A DNA stretch of 64,000 nt from Hellea sp. (GCA_020628425.1 JAHDEZ010000009.1:1-64000); one strand, 5' to 3'. Shown: positions 43,564 to 53,503, counted from the first letter of the stretch. Notes: a model not told the origin generated them from the sequence alone. Numbers and translations are program-made.

Positions 43564-46500
43564 AAACCCCATCTCCCAAAATAAACCCTTCCCGGCTTTG
43601 CACATAGGCAAAGATTGAATCCGTCAGGCCGTCCAGCTCCTCTTCCGGATAGAAATCAATCGGCAAGCCCGTCGCCTCATCATAGAGCGCATCATAGATT
43701 TTCTGGCGCAGGCCGTCCCGTGTCGCCTCTTTGGCGAAGAGGTCCTGGGTCGCCTCCATTTGGCTTTTGATGGATTGTAGAAGCTCGGTCGCCACGGATT
43801 TAATCTTGCGGATGTCTTTCTGTTCCAGGTCGGGCTTCCGCAAAATATCGAATATAGCTTTTTCCGGCTTGGACAGCCCTTCGCGGGTATGTTCGCGCTC
43901 CGCTTCTTCCATATCCGCCATCAGACGCGTCAGGGCCTCAAATGTGGCCTCAATGGTCTTGCGGTCCTTTTCCTTGTTATAGTCGGCAATGATCTCATTA
44001 AAACGTTCCTGAAAATCAGAATGGAGCGGGTTCTCCATGATGAGCCGAGCGAGCCTTTGCTCCATCGCTTCTTTCAGGTTCTGTACGTCGGTGTTCTTAT
44101 TAGGCCGCTTGGCAAATTCCTTGCGCAAGAGCTCAAAATCAATGCGGGAAATATCAAAGACTTTCTCCCCATCATCTTCACCCGTGCGGACCTCCACCGC
44201 CTCATGAACGATGCGCTGGAGCTCATTCATGATACCAGAAATATCCGCCTGCTTTCGGTCTTCATCCAGCGACTTGTAAATATAATTGATGGCCTGATAA
44301 TCCTGCCGATATTGCTTTACGCCTTCAATGGTCAGGGCCGCTTTATATTTGCGGAAGACGGTCCGCGCGCTCAGCTCAAAACGCTTGCGGGTTTCATCAT
44401 TCTCATTGATGAGGTTTTTCACCTGCGCCAAGAGCTCAAGCTTTTTAAACCCTTCCGCCGTATGGAGCGCCGACAGGTCAAATTCCTTTTCCTTGAGCTG
44501 TTCACGGACAATGGCGAAGGCCTCGGCCAGTTCGCCTAAGAGCTCCGCATCGGGCCGGACAGGATTAGTTTCCTCGCCGTCCGGATCGCCTGTTCCCGGC
44601 ACGCCCGCAAAGGTCGCCAACGCCTTGCGCAGGTTCTTCAGGATATTTCCATAATCCACGATGAGGCCATTTTCCTTGCCCGCATGGACACGGTTGGCGC
44701 GGGCGATGGCCTGCATGAGCGTATGGGCCTTGAGGGGCTTGTCCAAATAAAGCGTGGCAAGCGACGGCACATCAAAGCCCGTGAGCCACATGGCGCAGAC
44801 AAAGACCACGCGAAACGGATGGCTCTCTTTCTTGAAGGCCGTTTCCATATCGGCCCGCTTGCCATCTTCCATAACAAAGCCGTCGCGCATGAGCTGGCGA
44901 TGGGGCATGATGTCGACGCCGATTTTGCGAAACTTCTCCACCTCGCCTTGCTCGTCGGATACCACGACCGCCATTTCCGTCTCCACCATCCAAGCGGTCT
45001 GGGCGGTAAGCTCGGCGCGGCGTTCGGGATCGGTTTCCGTTTCCAGTTCCGCACGCAAAACTTCAAGACGCTCAGCCCAGGCCTCTTGCACAAAGCCATG
45101 CATGCGAACAGTCGTCGGCTTGTCCAGCGCCACAAACATGGCTTTGCCGCTTTGCCAATTGGTGGCGTAATGCTCGGCGAAATCCACCGCGATGGCGCGC
45201 AGGCGTTTCTCTGCCGTCCGGATGTGATATTCTCGGCGCAAATCCCGCTCCAGACGGGCAGAAACATCCATATCGACGATTTCCGCATTTTCGATGGCCT
45301 CGGCCAGCTTGGCGTTCAGATCGTCATCGACAATGTCCAGCTTCTCGCCGCGCGCATCGTAAAAGAGCGGCACCGTCGCCCCGTCACCCACCGCACGCTT
45401 AAAGCCATAAGTGGAGACATAGCGGCCAAAGACTTTGCGCGTGGTCTCGTCATCATCCATGAGCGGCGTGCCTGTAAAGCCGATGAAACTGGCATTCGGG
45501 AGCGCGTCGCGCATATTCAGCGCCAGCGTCCCGTATTGCGTGCGGTGGGCCTCATCGGTCATGACGATGATATTGGAGCGGTCGGAATAGAACTCGCCCT
45601 CTTCGATTTCCTGATTGAACTTCTGGATCATGCCAAAGACATATTTCTTTTGAAGCCCCAGAAGCTCTTTCAGCTCTGCCCCGCTCCCCGCGCGGCAAGG
45701 GTCCTTGTCATGATTGGCCAAACCAACGCCCGCAAAAGTCTTGTAAATCTGATCATCCAGATCGGTCCGGTCGGTCATAATCAAAAAGGTGAAATCCCCG
45801 CCGAGCTTGCGATGGACCTTCTGCGCATAGAGCGCCATGGAGTAGGATTTTCCAGAGCCTTGCGTATGCCAGAAAACGCCCAACTTGCGTTCTTTATTGT
45901 CAATGTCCTGAGTCGAGGCGATGGCCAGATTAACGCCGAGGAATTGGTGATTACGCGCCACGATTTTGGCCGTGCGGCTCCCGCTTTCATCAAACAGGAT
46001 GAAGTTCTCAAACATGTCGAGGAAATTGGCCTTGTCACACAGGCCCAGAAATAAGCTTTTCCCAGGCAGACGCTCTTCGCCCGTTTCTTTTTCCGACAGG
46101 CGTTTCCACTGTTTAAAATGCTCATATTTGGCCGACAAAGAGCCGAGCTTGGCATCATTGCCATTGGACAGAACGACAAAAGCGTTGAAATCAAACAGGC
46201 GTGGAATTGTGTCTTTATAGTCGAGGAAATTATCCTCATAGGCATAGCGCAAATCTTTGTCCGGACGTTTGCACTCAACAAACAAAAGCGGCAGGCCATT
46301 AACAAAACCGATGACATCAGGCCGCCTGCGATGGACGCCGCTATCGACCCAGAGCTCCCGCACGCAGAGAAATCGATTGTTTTCCGGCGTTTTGAAATCA
46401 AAGACTTTCAGCCGCGCCGTTTTACGCTCGCCGTCTTGTTTATACCGAACGCTCACCCCATCGCGGAGGAGCGCGTATTTTTCCTGATTGGTTTGAAGGG

Positions 46501-46759
46501 GGGATTGCGCGCCAAAGACATCCGTTATCTGCCGGATAGCATCATTATAGGCGGTGGACGGCAGGCCGGGATTAAACCGCTCAAGCGCCCGGCGCAGATA
46601 ACGGGTCAGGACGACTTCACGCTCAGTTTCTCGTCCAAAAGTTCCATCGGGACCTAAATTTTCTTGATTGAAAGCAAAGGCTGACTCCCAGCCGAGCCTC
46701 TTTTCCAGAAGGTCGGCAATGGTCTGTTGGACCAGCCCGTCTTCATCATAACCGCTCAA
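43556..46759 (-). CDS. hsdR: Type I restriction enzyme R subunit
   Basis: 1067 residues, standard length. Nuclease core near residues 155-200: RRRPDVIGFVNGLPLLFVECKRP (D...ExK). Helicase motif I is HTQGSGKSYSMALYA near 300 and the DEAD box is TDEAHRTQYG near 405. Motif III is GFTGTPL, and motif VI lies in QAIARANRVH. The C-terminal helical part links it to the methylase. It translocates and cuts DNA unmethylated at HsdS sites. The start overlaps the hsdS stop by 4 bases. Confidence 0.95.
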   Translation of the reverse strand: MSGYDEDGLVQQTIADLLEKRLGWESAFAFNQENLGPDGTFGRETEREVVLTRYLRRALERFNPGLPSTAYNDAIRQITDVFGAQSPLQTNQEKYALLRDGVSVRYKQDGERKTARLKVFDFKTPENNRFLCVRELWVDSGVHRRRPDVIGFVNGLPLLFVECKRPDKDLRYAYEDNFLDYKDTIPRLFDFNAFVVLSNGNDAKLGSLSAKYEHFKQWKRLSEKETGEERLPGKSLFLGLCDKANFLDMFENFILFDESGSRTAKIVARNHQFLGVNLAIASTQDIDNKERKLGVFWHTQGSGKSYSMALYAQKVHRKLGGDFTFLIMTDRTDLDDQIYKTFAGVGLANHDKDPCRAGSGAELKELLGLQKKYVFGMIQKFNQEIEEGEFYSDRSNIIVMTDEAHRTQYGTLALNMRDALPNASFIGFTGTPLMDDDETTRKVFGRYVSTYGFKRAVGDGATVPLFYDARGEKLDIVDDDLNAKLAEAIENAEIVDMDVSARLERDLRREYHIRTAEKRLRAIAVDFAEHYATNWQSGKAMFVALDKPTTVRMHGFVQEAWAERLEVLRAELETETDPERRAELTAQTAWMVETEMAVVVSDEQGEVEKFRKIGVDIMPHRQLMRDGFVMEDGKRADMETAFKKESHPFRVVFVCAMWLTGFDVPSLATLYLDKPLKAHTLMQAIARANRVHAGKENGLIVDYGNILKNLRKALATFAGVPGTGDPDGEETNPVRPDAELLGELAEAFAIVREQLKEKEFDLSALHTAEGFKKLELLAQVKNLINENDETRKRFELSARTVFRKYKAALTIEGVKQYRQDYQAINYIYKSLDEDRKQADISGIMNELQRIVHEAVEVRTGEDDGEKVFDISRIDFELLRKEFAKRPNKNTDVQNLKEAMEQRLARLIMENPLHSDFQERFNEIIADYNKEKDRKTIEATFEALTRLMADMEEAEREHTREGLSKPEKAIFDILRKPDLEQKDIRKIKSVATELLQSIKSQMEATQDLFAKEATRDGLRQKIYDALYDEATGLPIDFYPEEELDGLTDSIFAYVQSREGFILGDGVYG

Positions 46760-47910
46760 GCAGCAACCTCCAACCGCCCATCCATCAGGCGCGGCAAAAG
46801 CAGGTCACGGGCTTCGGCGAGTTTTTTATTGAAAAGCCGCAGAGTTTTTATTTGTTCAAAAATCTGACTCGCAAACAAAGAGAACTCACGATTCAAATCA
46901 CTTGTCGGAATGAGTATCTCGAGGGATTTTAAAAATTTGAAATGCCTTGCATAAAAATAATTAGATAGGTCTAGCTCTTTCAGCGAAAAATATAATAACT
47001 CATTAGATAATCTCTCATCCTTTGAACAACAAACTTGAGTTCCATCGGCTCCGCGAGCGAAGGGAAAATTGATATACTTCAATACTCTAGTGTGATCTCC
47101 AAAAATCACCACTGGAAGAATTTCTTCATAAACCGCATCGTCAGCATTCGTATATCCGCCGATAAAGTCTTGGCTTTGGTCAACACAAGGGAATTTGCCT
47201 TCAAGGAGATAATCAGCTTTTTTTATTTTTGGTCGAGATTTGACTTTGGACAGTATTTCACCGACTTTCCTTAGTTTCCACCCCTCCGGGATGCCATCGA
47301 CAATCTTTGTCGTCTCATGGCCCGGGAAACGCAGATGCACAAACCATTCCCGATAAAGCAGGCGCGCGGACTCTTCCAAAAGCGCAATCCGCCGACGGTT
47401 ATTTTCAATCAGGTCGTCATAGGCCGATAGGGTGTCAGCAATTTTTTTTTGAACGGGCTTTTCAGGCGTTTTAACCTCTATGCTTGAAAAGGTAGTCTTG
47501 TTGATTATCGGTTGCGCGGCACCCCCGCTTAATCCAATTGAGCGTATCCTCGGTCGGCAATAATTCATCAAGTAATATACAAACAAGGGGTCATGCTGTT
47601 CGTTTGGAACTATTGAATTAATTTGTTGGTTAGTTAGGCAGTCTTCTTTCGCTATTCCCGATTTCCCGATGGTGTTTCCAATACATGTGACAAACGTTGT
47701 TCCCTCAGGAACAAATTGGTTTTTGTGTTTTGTCTTTGCTAATTGTGTGACTGTTGAGTGTGTGCTTTGAACATAATAACTCATCCAGTCCAAATCCGTC
47801 GGAGTGACAAATTGAAAAGGCGCGCCGTAAAATTCCGGGTTTTTTGTCGAAGGTGTTTTACCTGTTACAACTTTTCCGAGTTCGGAAATTTTCTTAGGCC
47901 GCCAAACCAT
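46756..47910 (-). CDS. hsdS: Type I restriction-modification specificity subunit
   Basis: 384 residues. Two target-recognition domains, residues about 1-150 and 205-340, are separated by conserved helices PVQKKIADTLSAYDDLIENN...LLYREWFVHLRFPGHE and end in LNREFSLFASQIFEQIKTLRL...LAEARDLLLPRLMDG. The middle of each TRD is AT-rich and variable, as usual. It sets the DNA recognition sequence, which cannot be read from the protein by eye. It overlaps hsdM and hsdR by 1 and 4 bases. Confidence 0.93.
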   Translation of the reverse strand: MVWRPKKISELGKVVTGKTPSTKNPEFYGAPFQFVTPTDLDWMSYYVQSTHSTVTQLAKTKHKNQFVPEGTTFVTCIGNTIGKSGIAKEDCLTNQQINSIVPNEQHDPLFVYYLMNYCRPRIRSIGLSGGAAQPIINKTTFSSIEVKTPEKPVQKKIADTLSAYDDLIENNRRRIALLEESARLLYREWFVHLRFPGHETTKIVDGIPEGWKLRKVGEILSKVKSRPKIKKADYLLEGKFPCVDQSQDFIGGYTNADDAVYEEILPVVIFGDHTRVLKYINFPFARGADGTQVCCSKDERLSNELLYFSLKELDLSNYFYARHFKFLKSLEILIPTSDLNREFSLFASQIFEQIKTLRLFNKKLAEARDLLLPRLMDGRLEVAA

Positions 47911-49901
47911 TAGGCTAGGTTCTCAAAATTTGATTGAATTAAAGCCGCCAAACTCACTGCGTCCGAGTTCAATTTGGTGAGCTCGAATTGAATATTTTGC
48001 ATAACCTCATCAAAATCAAAATCCAGGTCTTCCTCTTCCGGGGCTACGCCGACATATCGGCCCGGTGTCAGGCTCCAGTCATTCTCCTCGATCTCGGCAT
48101 GGTCGACCAATTTGACTAGGCCTTCCACATCGACCAGCTTACCCTCTGGAAAGCGCGACAAGAGCCAGTCGGATTGACGGATAAGATAAGCCAGACGCTT
48201 CATTTCGGCGTTGAATTTATCTTTTAGTGCCGCCAGCTTTTTCAAATCGACATCCACACCTGCTTCGGGTGCGATGGCGTCGGCCTTTTCGCTGACCTCC
48301 TTGAACAGCCCATTGCCCATTTTGATAATCGATGGGACCTGCTCGGACAGCTTGATCATGACCGTATGATTGGCCAACGCCGTTTCAATCTCGACAATCG
48401 GGAAAGACATAACTTTCGAAATCGCGTCGCATTTGTCGGTAAATGCACCGCAAATTTCGCCAAACGCCGCGCCCTTGTGTTTCGTGATTGGAATATATTT
48501 TGCGGGAAAAGTCAGCGCGTTCACATATTCCGCTAGGGTGTTGTAAAGCTCGGTCTCGTAGTGAATGAGCGCGTTTTTCTGATAGTTTTCTATTAAGCTC
48601 AAAAATCGCTCCGTCTGGCCACGATAGAGCCAAACAACTGCGTTTATATTCTGCATTTGCTCTGGGGAGAAATCATAGACTTTACGACTTAGCACCCGAT
48701 AAATCTGTCGGGCGTCGATCATCAGGACTTTGTCCTGCATGTTGTCTGGTTTGTCCTTATCAAAAAACCACAATTCACATGGTACTGAGCGCGTATAGAA
48801 GAAGTTACCGCGAATGGCGATCATGATGTCCACATCACCGGATTTGACCAATTGCTCCCTGACAATCATCTCACTTTTACCAGCAGATGAGGCTTGGGAG
48901 GACATAACAATCCCGGCGCGACCTTTCTCCGACAGATAGGCATGAAAAAAGCTCATCCAGACATAATTGCCATTAGAGACTTTGCCTTTTTTGTTCACCC
49001 CCGGCAGGCCAAAGGGCAGGCGCGGATCGCCTTTGATTTTTTCGGCGTCGATTTCGTCCACGTTAAAGGGCGGATTGGCCATGACATAATCGGCTTGCCC
49101 TAAAAGCTTATGCGGGTCTTCGTAATAGGAAATGGCCTTTTGGATGTCGCCCTCCAGCCCGTGAACGGCCAAGTTCATTTTCGCCAGACGTAGCGTGGTC
49201 GGATTTTTCTCCATGCCGTAAAAGGTCACCCGTTCGGACGGATTGGCTTTCATGTTCTCGATGAAATGGGCGGACTGAACGAACATGCCGCCAGAGCCGC
49301 AAGCCGGGTCCAATATCTTGCCGGAGCTGGGCTCTATGACATTGACGATGGTCTGGACGATGGAAATGGGCGTGAAGAACTCACCATTATCATGGGCTTT
49401 CTGATCGGCGAATTTGGTCAGGAAATATTCATAGATTCGACCAAAGACATCGCCGTCGGCCTTTTTGAGCTCCGGGTCGTCAAAGATGCGCAGGATTTGC
49501 GACAGATCGTCATTTTCCAGCTCGTTATATTCGGTCTTGGGCAGGACGCCGGAGAGCGTGTCGTAATCGGCTTCGATGCTTTCCATCGCCGCGACGATGG
49601 CCGCGCCTTTATCCTCGCCTTCGGGCAGGGCGACCAGATGGTCAAACTGGGCTTCGGGCTTGAGGAAGATGGCTGAGCGGGCGGAGAAGTCTTCTTTGGT
49701 CAGAGCGCGCGTTTTCCCGCCCCGTGAGGGTAAATTGGCCTCAATATCGACCTTGACCTTCAGAAAGCGCGAATAGGCGTGACGGAGGAATATAAGCCCC
49801 ATAATGGGCATGAAATATTCATTGCTGGCAAAATTGGAATTGGCCCGCAAGAGATCAGCCGACTCCCAGAGACGTTTCTCCAGCTTTCCGAAATGTTGCA
49901 T
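47910..49901 (-). CDS. hsdM: Type I restriction-modification DNA methylase
   Basis: 663 residues. N-terminal HsdM domain, then the N6-adenine methylase: motif I is KILDPACGSGGMFVQSAHF near residue 197 and motif IV is ANPPFNVDEID near 275. The C-terminal 200 residues are longer than in E. coli HsdM (529). It modifies adenine at the HsdS target to protect self DNA. It is the first gene of the five-gene minus-strand operon. Confidence 0.95.
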   Translation of the reverse strand: MQHFGKLEKRLWESADLLRANSNFASNEYFMPIMGLIFLRHAYSRFLKVKVDIEANLPSRGGKTRALTKEDFSARSAIFLKPEAQFDHLVALPEGEDKGAAIVAAMESIEADYDTLSGVLPKTEYNELENDDLSQILRIFDDPELKKADGDVFGRIYEYFLTKFADQKAHDNGEFFTPISIVQTIVNVIEPSSGKILDPACGSGGMFVQSAHFIENMKANPSERVTFYGMEKNPTTLRLAKMNLAVHGLEGDIQKAISYYEDPHKLLGQADYVMANPPFNVDEIDAEKIKGDPRLPFGLPGVNKKGKVSNGNYVWMSFFHAYLSEKGRAGIVMSSQASSAGKSEMIVREQLVKSGDVDIMIAIRGNFFYTRSVPCELWFFDKDKPDNMQDKVLMIDARQIYRVLSRKVYDFSPEQMQNINAVVWLYRGQTERFLSLIENYQKNALIHYETELYNTLAEYVNALTFPAKYIPITKHKGAAFGEICGAFTDKCDAISKVMSFPIVEIETALANHTVMIKLSEQVPSIIKMGNGLFKEVSEKADAIAPEAGVDVDLKKLAALKDKFNAEMKRLAYLIRQSDWLLSRFPEGKLVDVEGLVKLVDHAEIEENDWSLTPGRYVGVAPEEEDLDFDFDEVMQNIQFELTKLNSDAVSLAALIQSNFENLA

Positions 49902-49966
49902 TGGTCCTCCCGGCCACCCCGGCGCGTTTTATGGCGATGGATGCGGGTTTTGGCAAGGGGGGGAAT

Positions 49967-50671
49967 TCAAAGTAAAGGCTCTATGACCTCTACAATGAGT
50001 CCGCCTAAAACTTCGTCCAGAAAGATTTTGTCGTCAACACCAGAAATATCGGTATTTTTCATTAAACCAAGGCCTTCGTATCTTTTAAGGCGCGAATACT
50101 TGAAATAATTTATGTAGTGCATCCTACTTGTATGATCACCAGGCTTAAGAGTTCTAATGGGCCCATTGGAATGAAGATCGAACACCCATGACATTCCTCG
50201 CTGATAGATCGTTGAACGAACAGCGGCTGGTAAAAACTTGAGGTCTGAGACCGGTAGAGCGCTGATTAAGTGAATGATTTCGAAATACCGTTCTCTTACT
50301 CTTTTATCCTTACAGGCGCTGGTTAATGTGCGCGCGATCATTCGAGCCTTAATTTCTGTTTCTGCATTCTCAATTTTTGAAAATAACTCCTGATTGAAAG
50401 CGTCCTCGCCAAATTCTTCTTTTAGGTTCTTAATTTTCTGTAGCTCTAATGCTGGAGTCATTCCTTCAAAGTCATCTAGGATTTGGCTCATCGCTGCATC
50501 AAACTTCTTTTGGAAATGCCTGTCGCGGACTGACATGGCTCCCAGTCCAGCCGTTAAGGCGCTGGTCCAAATCGGCAACCCGCCTGTAATCATGTCTAAT
50601 GCAGTCGCAACAAGTTGCGGGCCGCCTGATTCGATAGCTGCGTCGATGCGCTTTTTGTTTTCGTCAGTCAT
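49967..50671 (-). CDS. Uncharacterised island protein
   Basis: 234 residues. Near the N-terminus (about 17-50) is a hydrophobic stretch LVATALDMITGGLPIWTSALTAGLGAMS, possibly one membrane-active helix or hairpin. The middle is helical and charged (FEGMTPALELQKIKNLKEEF, NAETEIKARMIARTLTSA). No family is recognised. It starts 160 bases from the V8-like protease gene in the opposite direction, and lies 65 bases upstream of hsdM on the same strand. It may be a partner or target of the protease; no evidence beyond position. Confidence 0.6.
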   Translation of the reverse strand: MTDENKKRIDAAIESGGPQLVATALDMITGGLPIWTSALTAGLGAMSVRDRHFQKKFDAAMSQILDDFEGMTPALELQKIKNLKEEFGEDAFNQELFSKIENAETEIKARMIARTLTSACKDKRVRERYFEIIHLISALPVSDLKFLPAAVRSTIYQRGMSWVFDLHSNGPIRTLKPGDHTSRMHYINYFKYSRLKRYEGLGLMKNTDISGVDDKIFLDEVLGGLIVEVIEPLL

Positions 50672-50831
50672 GCGTCATTCTCGATAAAATAGTGATTGCG
50701 ACCACCGAGTTGGCGATGCTGCACGACATTTACAAGGTATCGCGAAAAGAGTTTTGTAACTGCCGTCACATTTTCCACCTTCACAAATTGTTAATAGTGC
50801 TCAAGGCGTTAACTTTTTGAGGAGATTTTCA

Positions 50832-51692
50832 ATGCCATGGAAAAAAAAAGACGAGACTTTATCTGAGCCACCAATTTTTACTGAAAGCACCGCGATATTA
50901 AATACGACGAGCGGCAGTGCAGGAAATCTAGGCAATCAATCGGGTTCCAGGATTCGCCAAATTCACTTTGGCGAAGATAACATAAATATTGAAACAGTGT
51001 TCGGAGAGGATGACAGGTACGAAGTTCTCGATACCTCAGTCTACCCTTTCCGCATGATATGTAGTTTGGATTTATATTTTTCTGAAAACGGTTCTTTATC
51101 ACGTGGCACCGGTGCATTTATCGCACCAAATATGTTGCTGAGTTGCGCTCACAATTGTTTCAATTATCGGACACAAAAACTCGTGCACTCAATCGAGGTG
51201 TTTCCCGGACGGGCGGGAGACTCAACTCCTTTTAATTCAACGTGGGTAACAAGAGTTATGTATCCAGAGGAATACGAATTAAATGGATTGTCAGAAAATG
51301 ACATAGCCATTTTCGAACTGGCCGATCCGATTGGAGACGACGTAGGCTTCTTTAGTATGGCAAGTGCTGGTGACGCGATGATACGTGCCATGGAAGTAAA
51401 TCTCACTGGTTACTCCGGTGACCGAGATCAAACTGCAAGGACAATGTACACTAATTCCAGCTCAGTCTGGGATCTTTCTCCGACAGCTATTTATTATCAA
51501 GCTGACACCTTTGGGGGTAATTCAGGAGGGCCCGTTTATTCGTACCAAGATGGAAATATCGATGGAATACCGACCGTATTTGGAGTTCACATTAACGGAG
51601 ACGCGGCCAATACACCAGGACCGTCCAATGGCGCGCGAAGAATTGATCAGGACATGCTTATTCAGCTTAAAGACTGGGCTGGTATAAAGTAG
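50832..51692 (+). CDS. V8-like (S1B) serine protease, no signal peptide
   Basis: 286 residues from the ATG at 50832, preceded by AGGAG. The fold matches Glu-specific V8-like proteases: FGEDDRYEVLDTSVYPFRMICSL, then GTGAFIAPNMLLSCAHNCF with the catalytic His. The catalytic Asp is in SENDIAIFEL and the Ser in FGGNSGGPVY. So the triad looks intact. The N-terminal 40 residues are polar (KKKDETLSEPP) and lack a signal peptide, unlike secreted V8 enzymes, so it should stay in the cytoplasm. It is divergent from the uncharacterised gene. Confidence 0.8.
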   Translation: MPWKKKDETLSEPPIFTESTAILNTTSGSAGNLGNQSGSRIRQIHFGEDNINIETVFGEDDRYEVLDTSVYPFRMICSLDLYFSENGSLSRGTGAFIAPNMLLSCAHNCFNYRTQKLVHSIEVFPGRAGDSTPFNSTWVTRVMYPEEYELNGLSENDIAIFELADPIGDDVGFFSMASAGDAMIRAMEVNLTGYSGDRDQTARTMYTNSSSVWDLSPTAIYYQADTFGGNSGGPVYSYQDGNIDGIPTVFGVHINGDAANTPGPSNGARRIDQDMLIQLKDWAGIK

Positions 51693-51720
51693 TCACCGAG
51701 AGATTATTCGTCAAAAGGCT

Positions 51721-52719
51721 CTATATGCCTTGACGAATAATCCGCTCCATTTCATGCAAAGATAGGGTCCCATAACTCGTTAGCGTCGTATGCGGGTTTG
51801 TATGGCCCAGGCTTTGGCTCCAGGCGCGAAACTCGACGATGGACAGGTCCCGGTCATACATTTCCTTGACCAGCATGTCGCGGAAGCGGTGGGGCGTGTA
51901 AGCGGGCAGGCCCGCGTTGGTGAAAGCATCGGCGAAAATCTGGCGCAGGGGTGATGTGGATTTCCAATGCGCTCGCGACAGGCCTACGGCTTTGAATCCC
52001 TCGTCCAGGCTGGATGTCATGGCGGTGGACGGGATGAGCGGATGGCCTGGCGCAAAGAGCAGCTCTTTTTCCTGATATTCAATCCACTCCAGCAAAATGG
52101 CCTCCCATTCATCGCATACGGGCAGAACGAGAGAATTGATACGTTTGCCGAATTTGGTTTGAACCTCTTTCGGGTTCTGGACGATCAGCATGCGGTCGCG
52201 GTGGAAATGTTTTCGCTTCAATGAAATCAGCGCGCCGCCCCGGATACCGGTCAGACCGCAAAGGACCACCGCAACCCGATTGCGCAAATCAATTGGCGTT
52301 TCAGACGGCATTAGGGCGACCACCGCCTTCACCATGGCCAGGCTTGGGAAATCTTTCTCTGCCGGGGCGTTGGCGGCCCGTGTGTCGCGTTCCGACAGGC
52401 TAAGATAGTCCACGTCTTCAGCGGAAACTCTGGATTTGTAACCGGGCTGACGGGAGAGCCATTTCAGGAACCGTTTCAGCCGATTGACTTCTGACAATAT
52501 GGTCGCCTTGGCGAGGTCCTGTTGAGCGAGGTGGGATTTATAGGCGATGGCCTGTTTCTGATTGAAGGTCTTGAAGCAGGCAAACCGGGTGAAGCCTTCA
52601 AACCGGAGAATGGATTTCTCATGGGTTCGGATGGTGGTTTCAGACTTGCGATCAGCATGTTCGAGGAAAAGATAATAGTCTTTTTTGATACGTTCGTTTT
52701 GGGCGTTTTTCTGGGTCAT
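51721..52719 (-). CDS. Tyrosine recombinase (second integrase)
   Basis: 332 residues. N-terminal SAM-like domain at about 1-110. The catalytic core has the first Arg in LTGIRGGAL near 160, HRFRDMLVKE (HxxR) near 277, and SLGHTNPHTTLTSYG with the His and the nucleophilic Tyr near 305-318. All key residues are present. It forms a module with the two small genes upstream on the same strand (zinc/HTH protein and AlpA). Confidence 0.88.
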   Translation of the reverse strand: MTQKNAQNERIKKDYYLFLEHADRKSETTIRTHEKSILRFEGFTRFACFKTFNQKQAIAYKSHLAQQDLAKATILSEVNRLKRFLKWLSRQPGYKSRVSAEDVDYLSLSERDTRAANAPAEKDFPSLAMVKAVVALMPSETPIDLRNRVAVVLCGLTGIRGGALISLKRKHFHRDRMLIVQNPKEVQTKFGKRINSLVLPVCDEWEAILLEWIEYQEKELLFAPGHPLIPSTAMTSSLDEGFKAVGLSRAHWKSTSPLRQIFADAFTNAGLPAYTPHRFRDMLVKEMYDRDLSIVEFRAWSQSLGHTNPHTTLTSYGTLSLHEMERIIRQGI

Positions 52720-52766
52720 TTTAGTCTCAAAATTAAGGGAGGAATGGGGCTTGGCGAATAGTTACG

Positions 52767-53240
52767 TTACACGGGGCTATCTCTATACAGAGCTAGGTCT
52801 TCAATATTCCCGATGAACGATTCCAGCGCGGCTTCGACCTCAGCCAAGTCGGCCATAGAGAAGCCTTTTTTGACTTTTGCGCTGCAGACGGCACAGAGCG
52901 CCTCAATAGAGCCGAGCTTTTGATTGGACTTGCGGATCAGGACAGAGCCCATCGCAGGATGGCGCTGGATGCAACAGCCGGAGCCAAAACAATAGAACTG
53001 ATCCAGTTTGCAGGGGCGTTTTCGGGCCGCGCGACGCTTCTTCTCCCAGGCGACAAACTCTGCCCCGTCGACCAGCTGGCCATTCGAGTCGGGAATGGTC
53101 GGCATGCCTTCGCGACGCCACCGCCAGACCGTGTTGATAGTCTTTGCGGTATCCGTCGCCAGCTCCTGCAAAGTATAGGTCTTTGTCGGTCGGATTTTGC
53201 GCAGGTCGATCTTGCGCGAATAACTCTTGCGCTTTTTCAT
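52767..53240 (-). CDS. HTH and zinc-cysteine protein of the recombinase module
   Basis: 157 residues. A MerR-like HTH at about 17-60 (YTLQELATDTAKTINTVWRWRREGMPTI) is followed by Cys-rich CFGSGCC and EALCAVC segments that could bind zinc. The ATG overlaps the alpA stop by 4 bases. Probably DNA-binding, perhaps a recombination directionality factor; exact family not recognised. Confidence 0.65.
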   Translation of the reverse strand: MKKRKSYSRKIDLRKIRPTKTYTLQELATDTAKTINTVWRWRREGMPTIPDSNGQLVDGAEFVAWEKKRRAARKRPCKLDQFYCFGSGCCIQRHPAMGSVLIRKSNQKLGSIEALCAVCSAKVKKGFSMADLAEVEAALESFIGNIEDLALYRDSPV

Positions 53241-53443
53241 GATGGGTTATCACCCTCATATATGGCGCGGATGTCTTCAGCCCTCCAGACTGTCGTCCGG
53301 GGGCCGAGCTTTTGGGGTTGGGGGAAACGCCCGTCTTTAACGCCTTGCCACCATGTAGATTTCGAAACCGGAATGGGGCCGCGCGGGGCAAGAATTTGAG
53401 ACGCCCGGACAAAGCCGGTTTTGGGAAATGGGGGGTAGTCCAT
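53237..53443 (-). CDS. AlpA family regulator/excisionase-like protein
   Basis: 68 residues with an AlpA-type winged HTH: FVRASQILAPRGPIPVSKSTWWQGVKDGRFPQPQKLGPRTTVWRAEDI. AAGGTGA precedes the ATG. AlpA proteins activate or direct excision by neighbouring integrases. First gene of the module; two identical palindromes lie upstream. Confidence 0.85.
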   Translation of the reverse strand: MDYPPFPKTGFVRASQILAPRGPIPVSKSTWWQGVKDGRFPQPQKLGPRTTVWRAEDIRAIYEGDNPS

Positions 53444-53503
53444 ATTGAGTCACCTTCGTTTGATTAAGTTCGAGGTGACGGTAAGTGGATTTATTTGGTC
53501 AGG

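Noticed and set aside
44684-46054. 456-residue open frame opposite hsdR
   Set aside because: It lies wholly antisense to a well-supported type I R subunit, lacks family motifs, and is a by-product of the codon use of hsdR.
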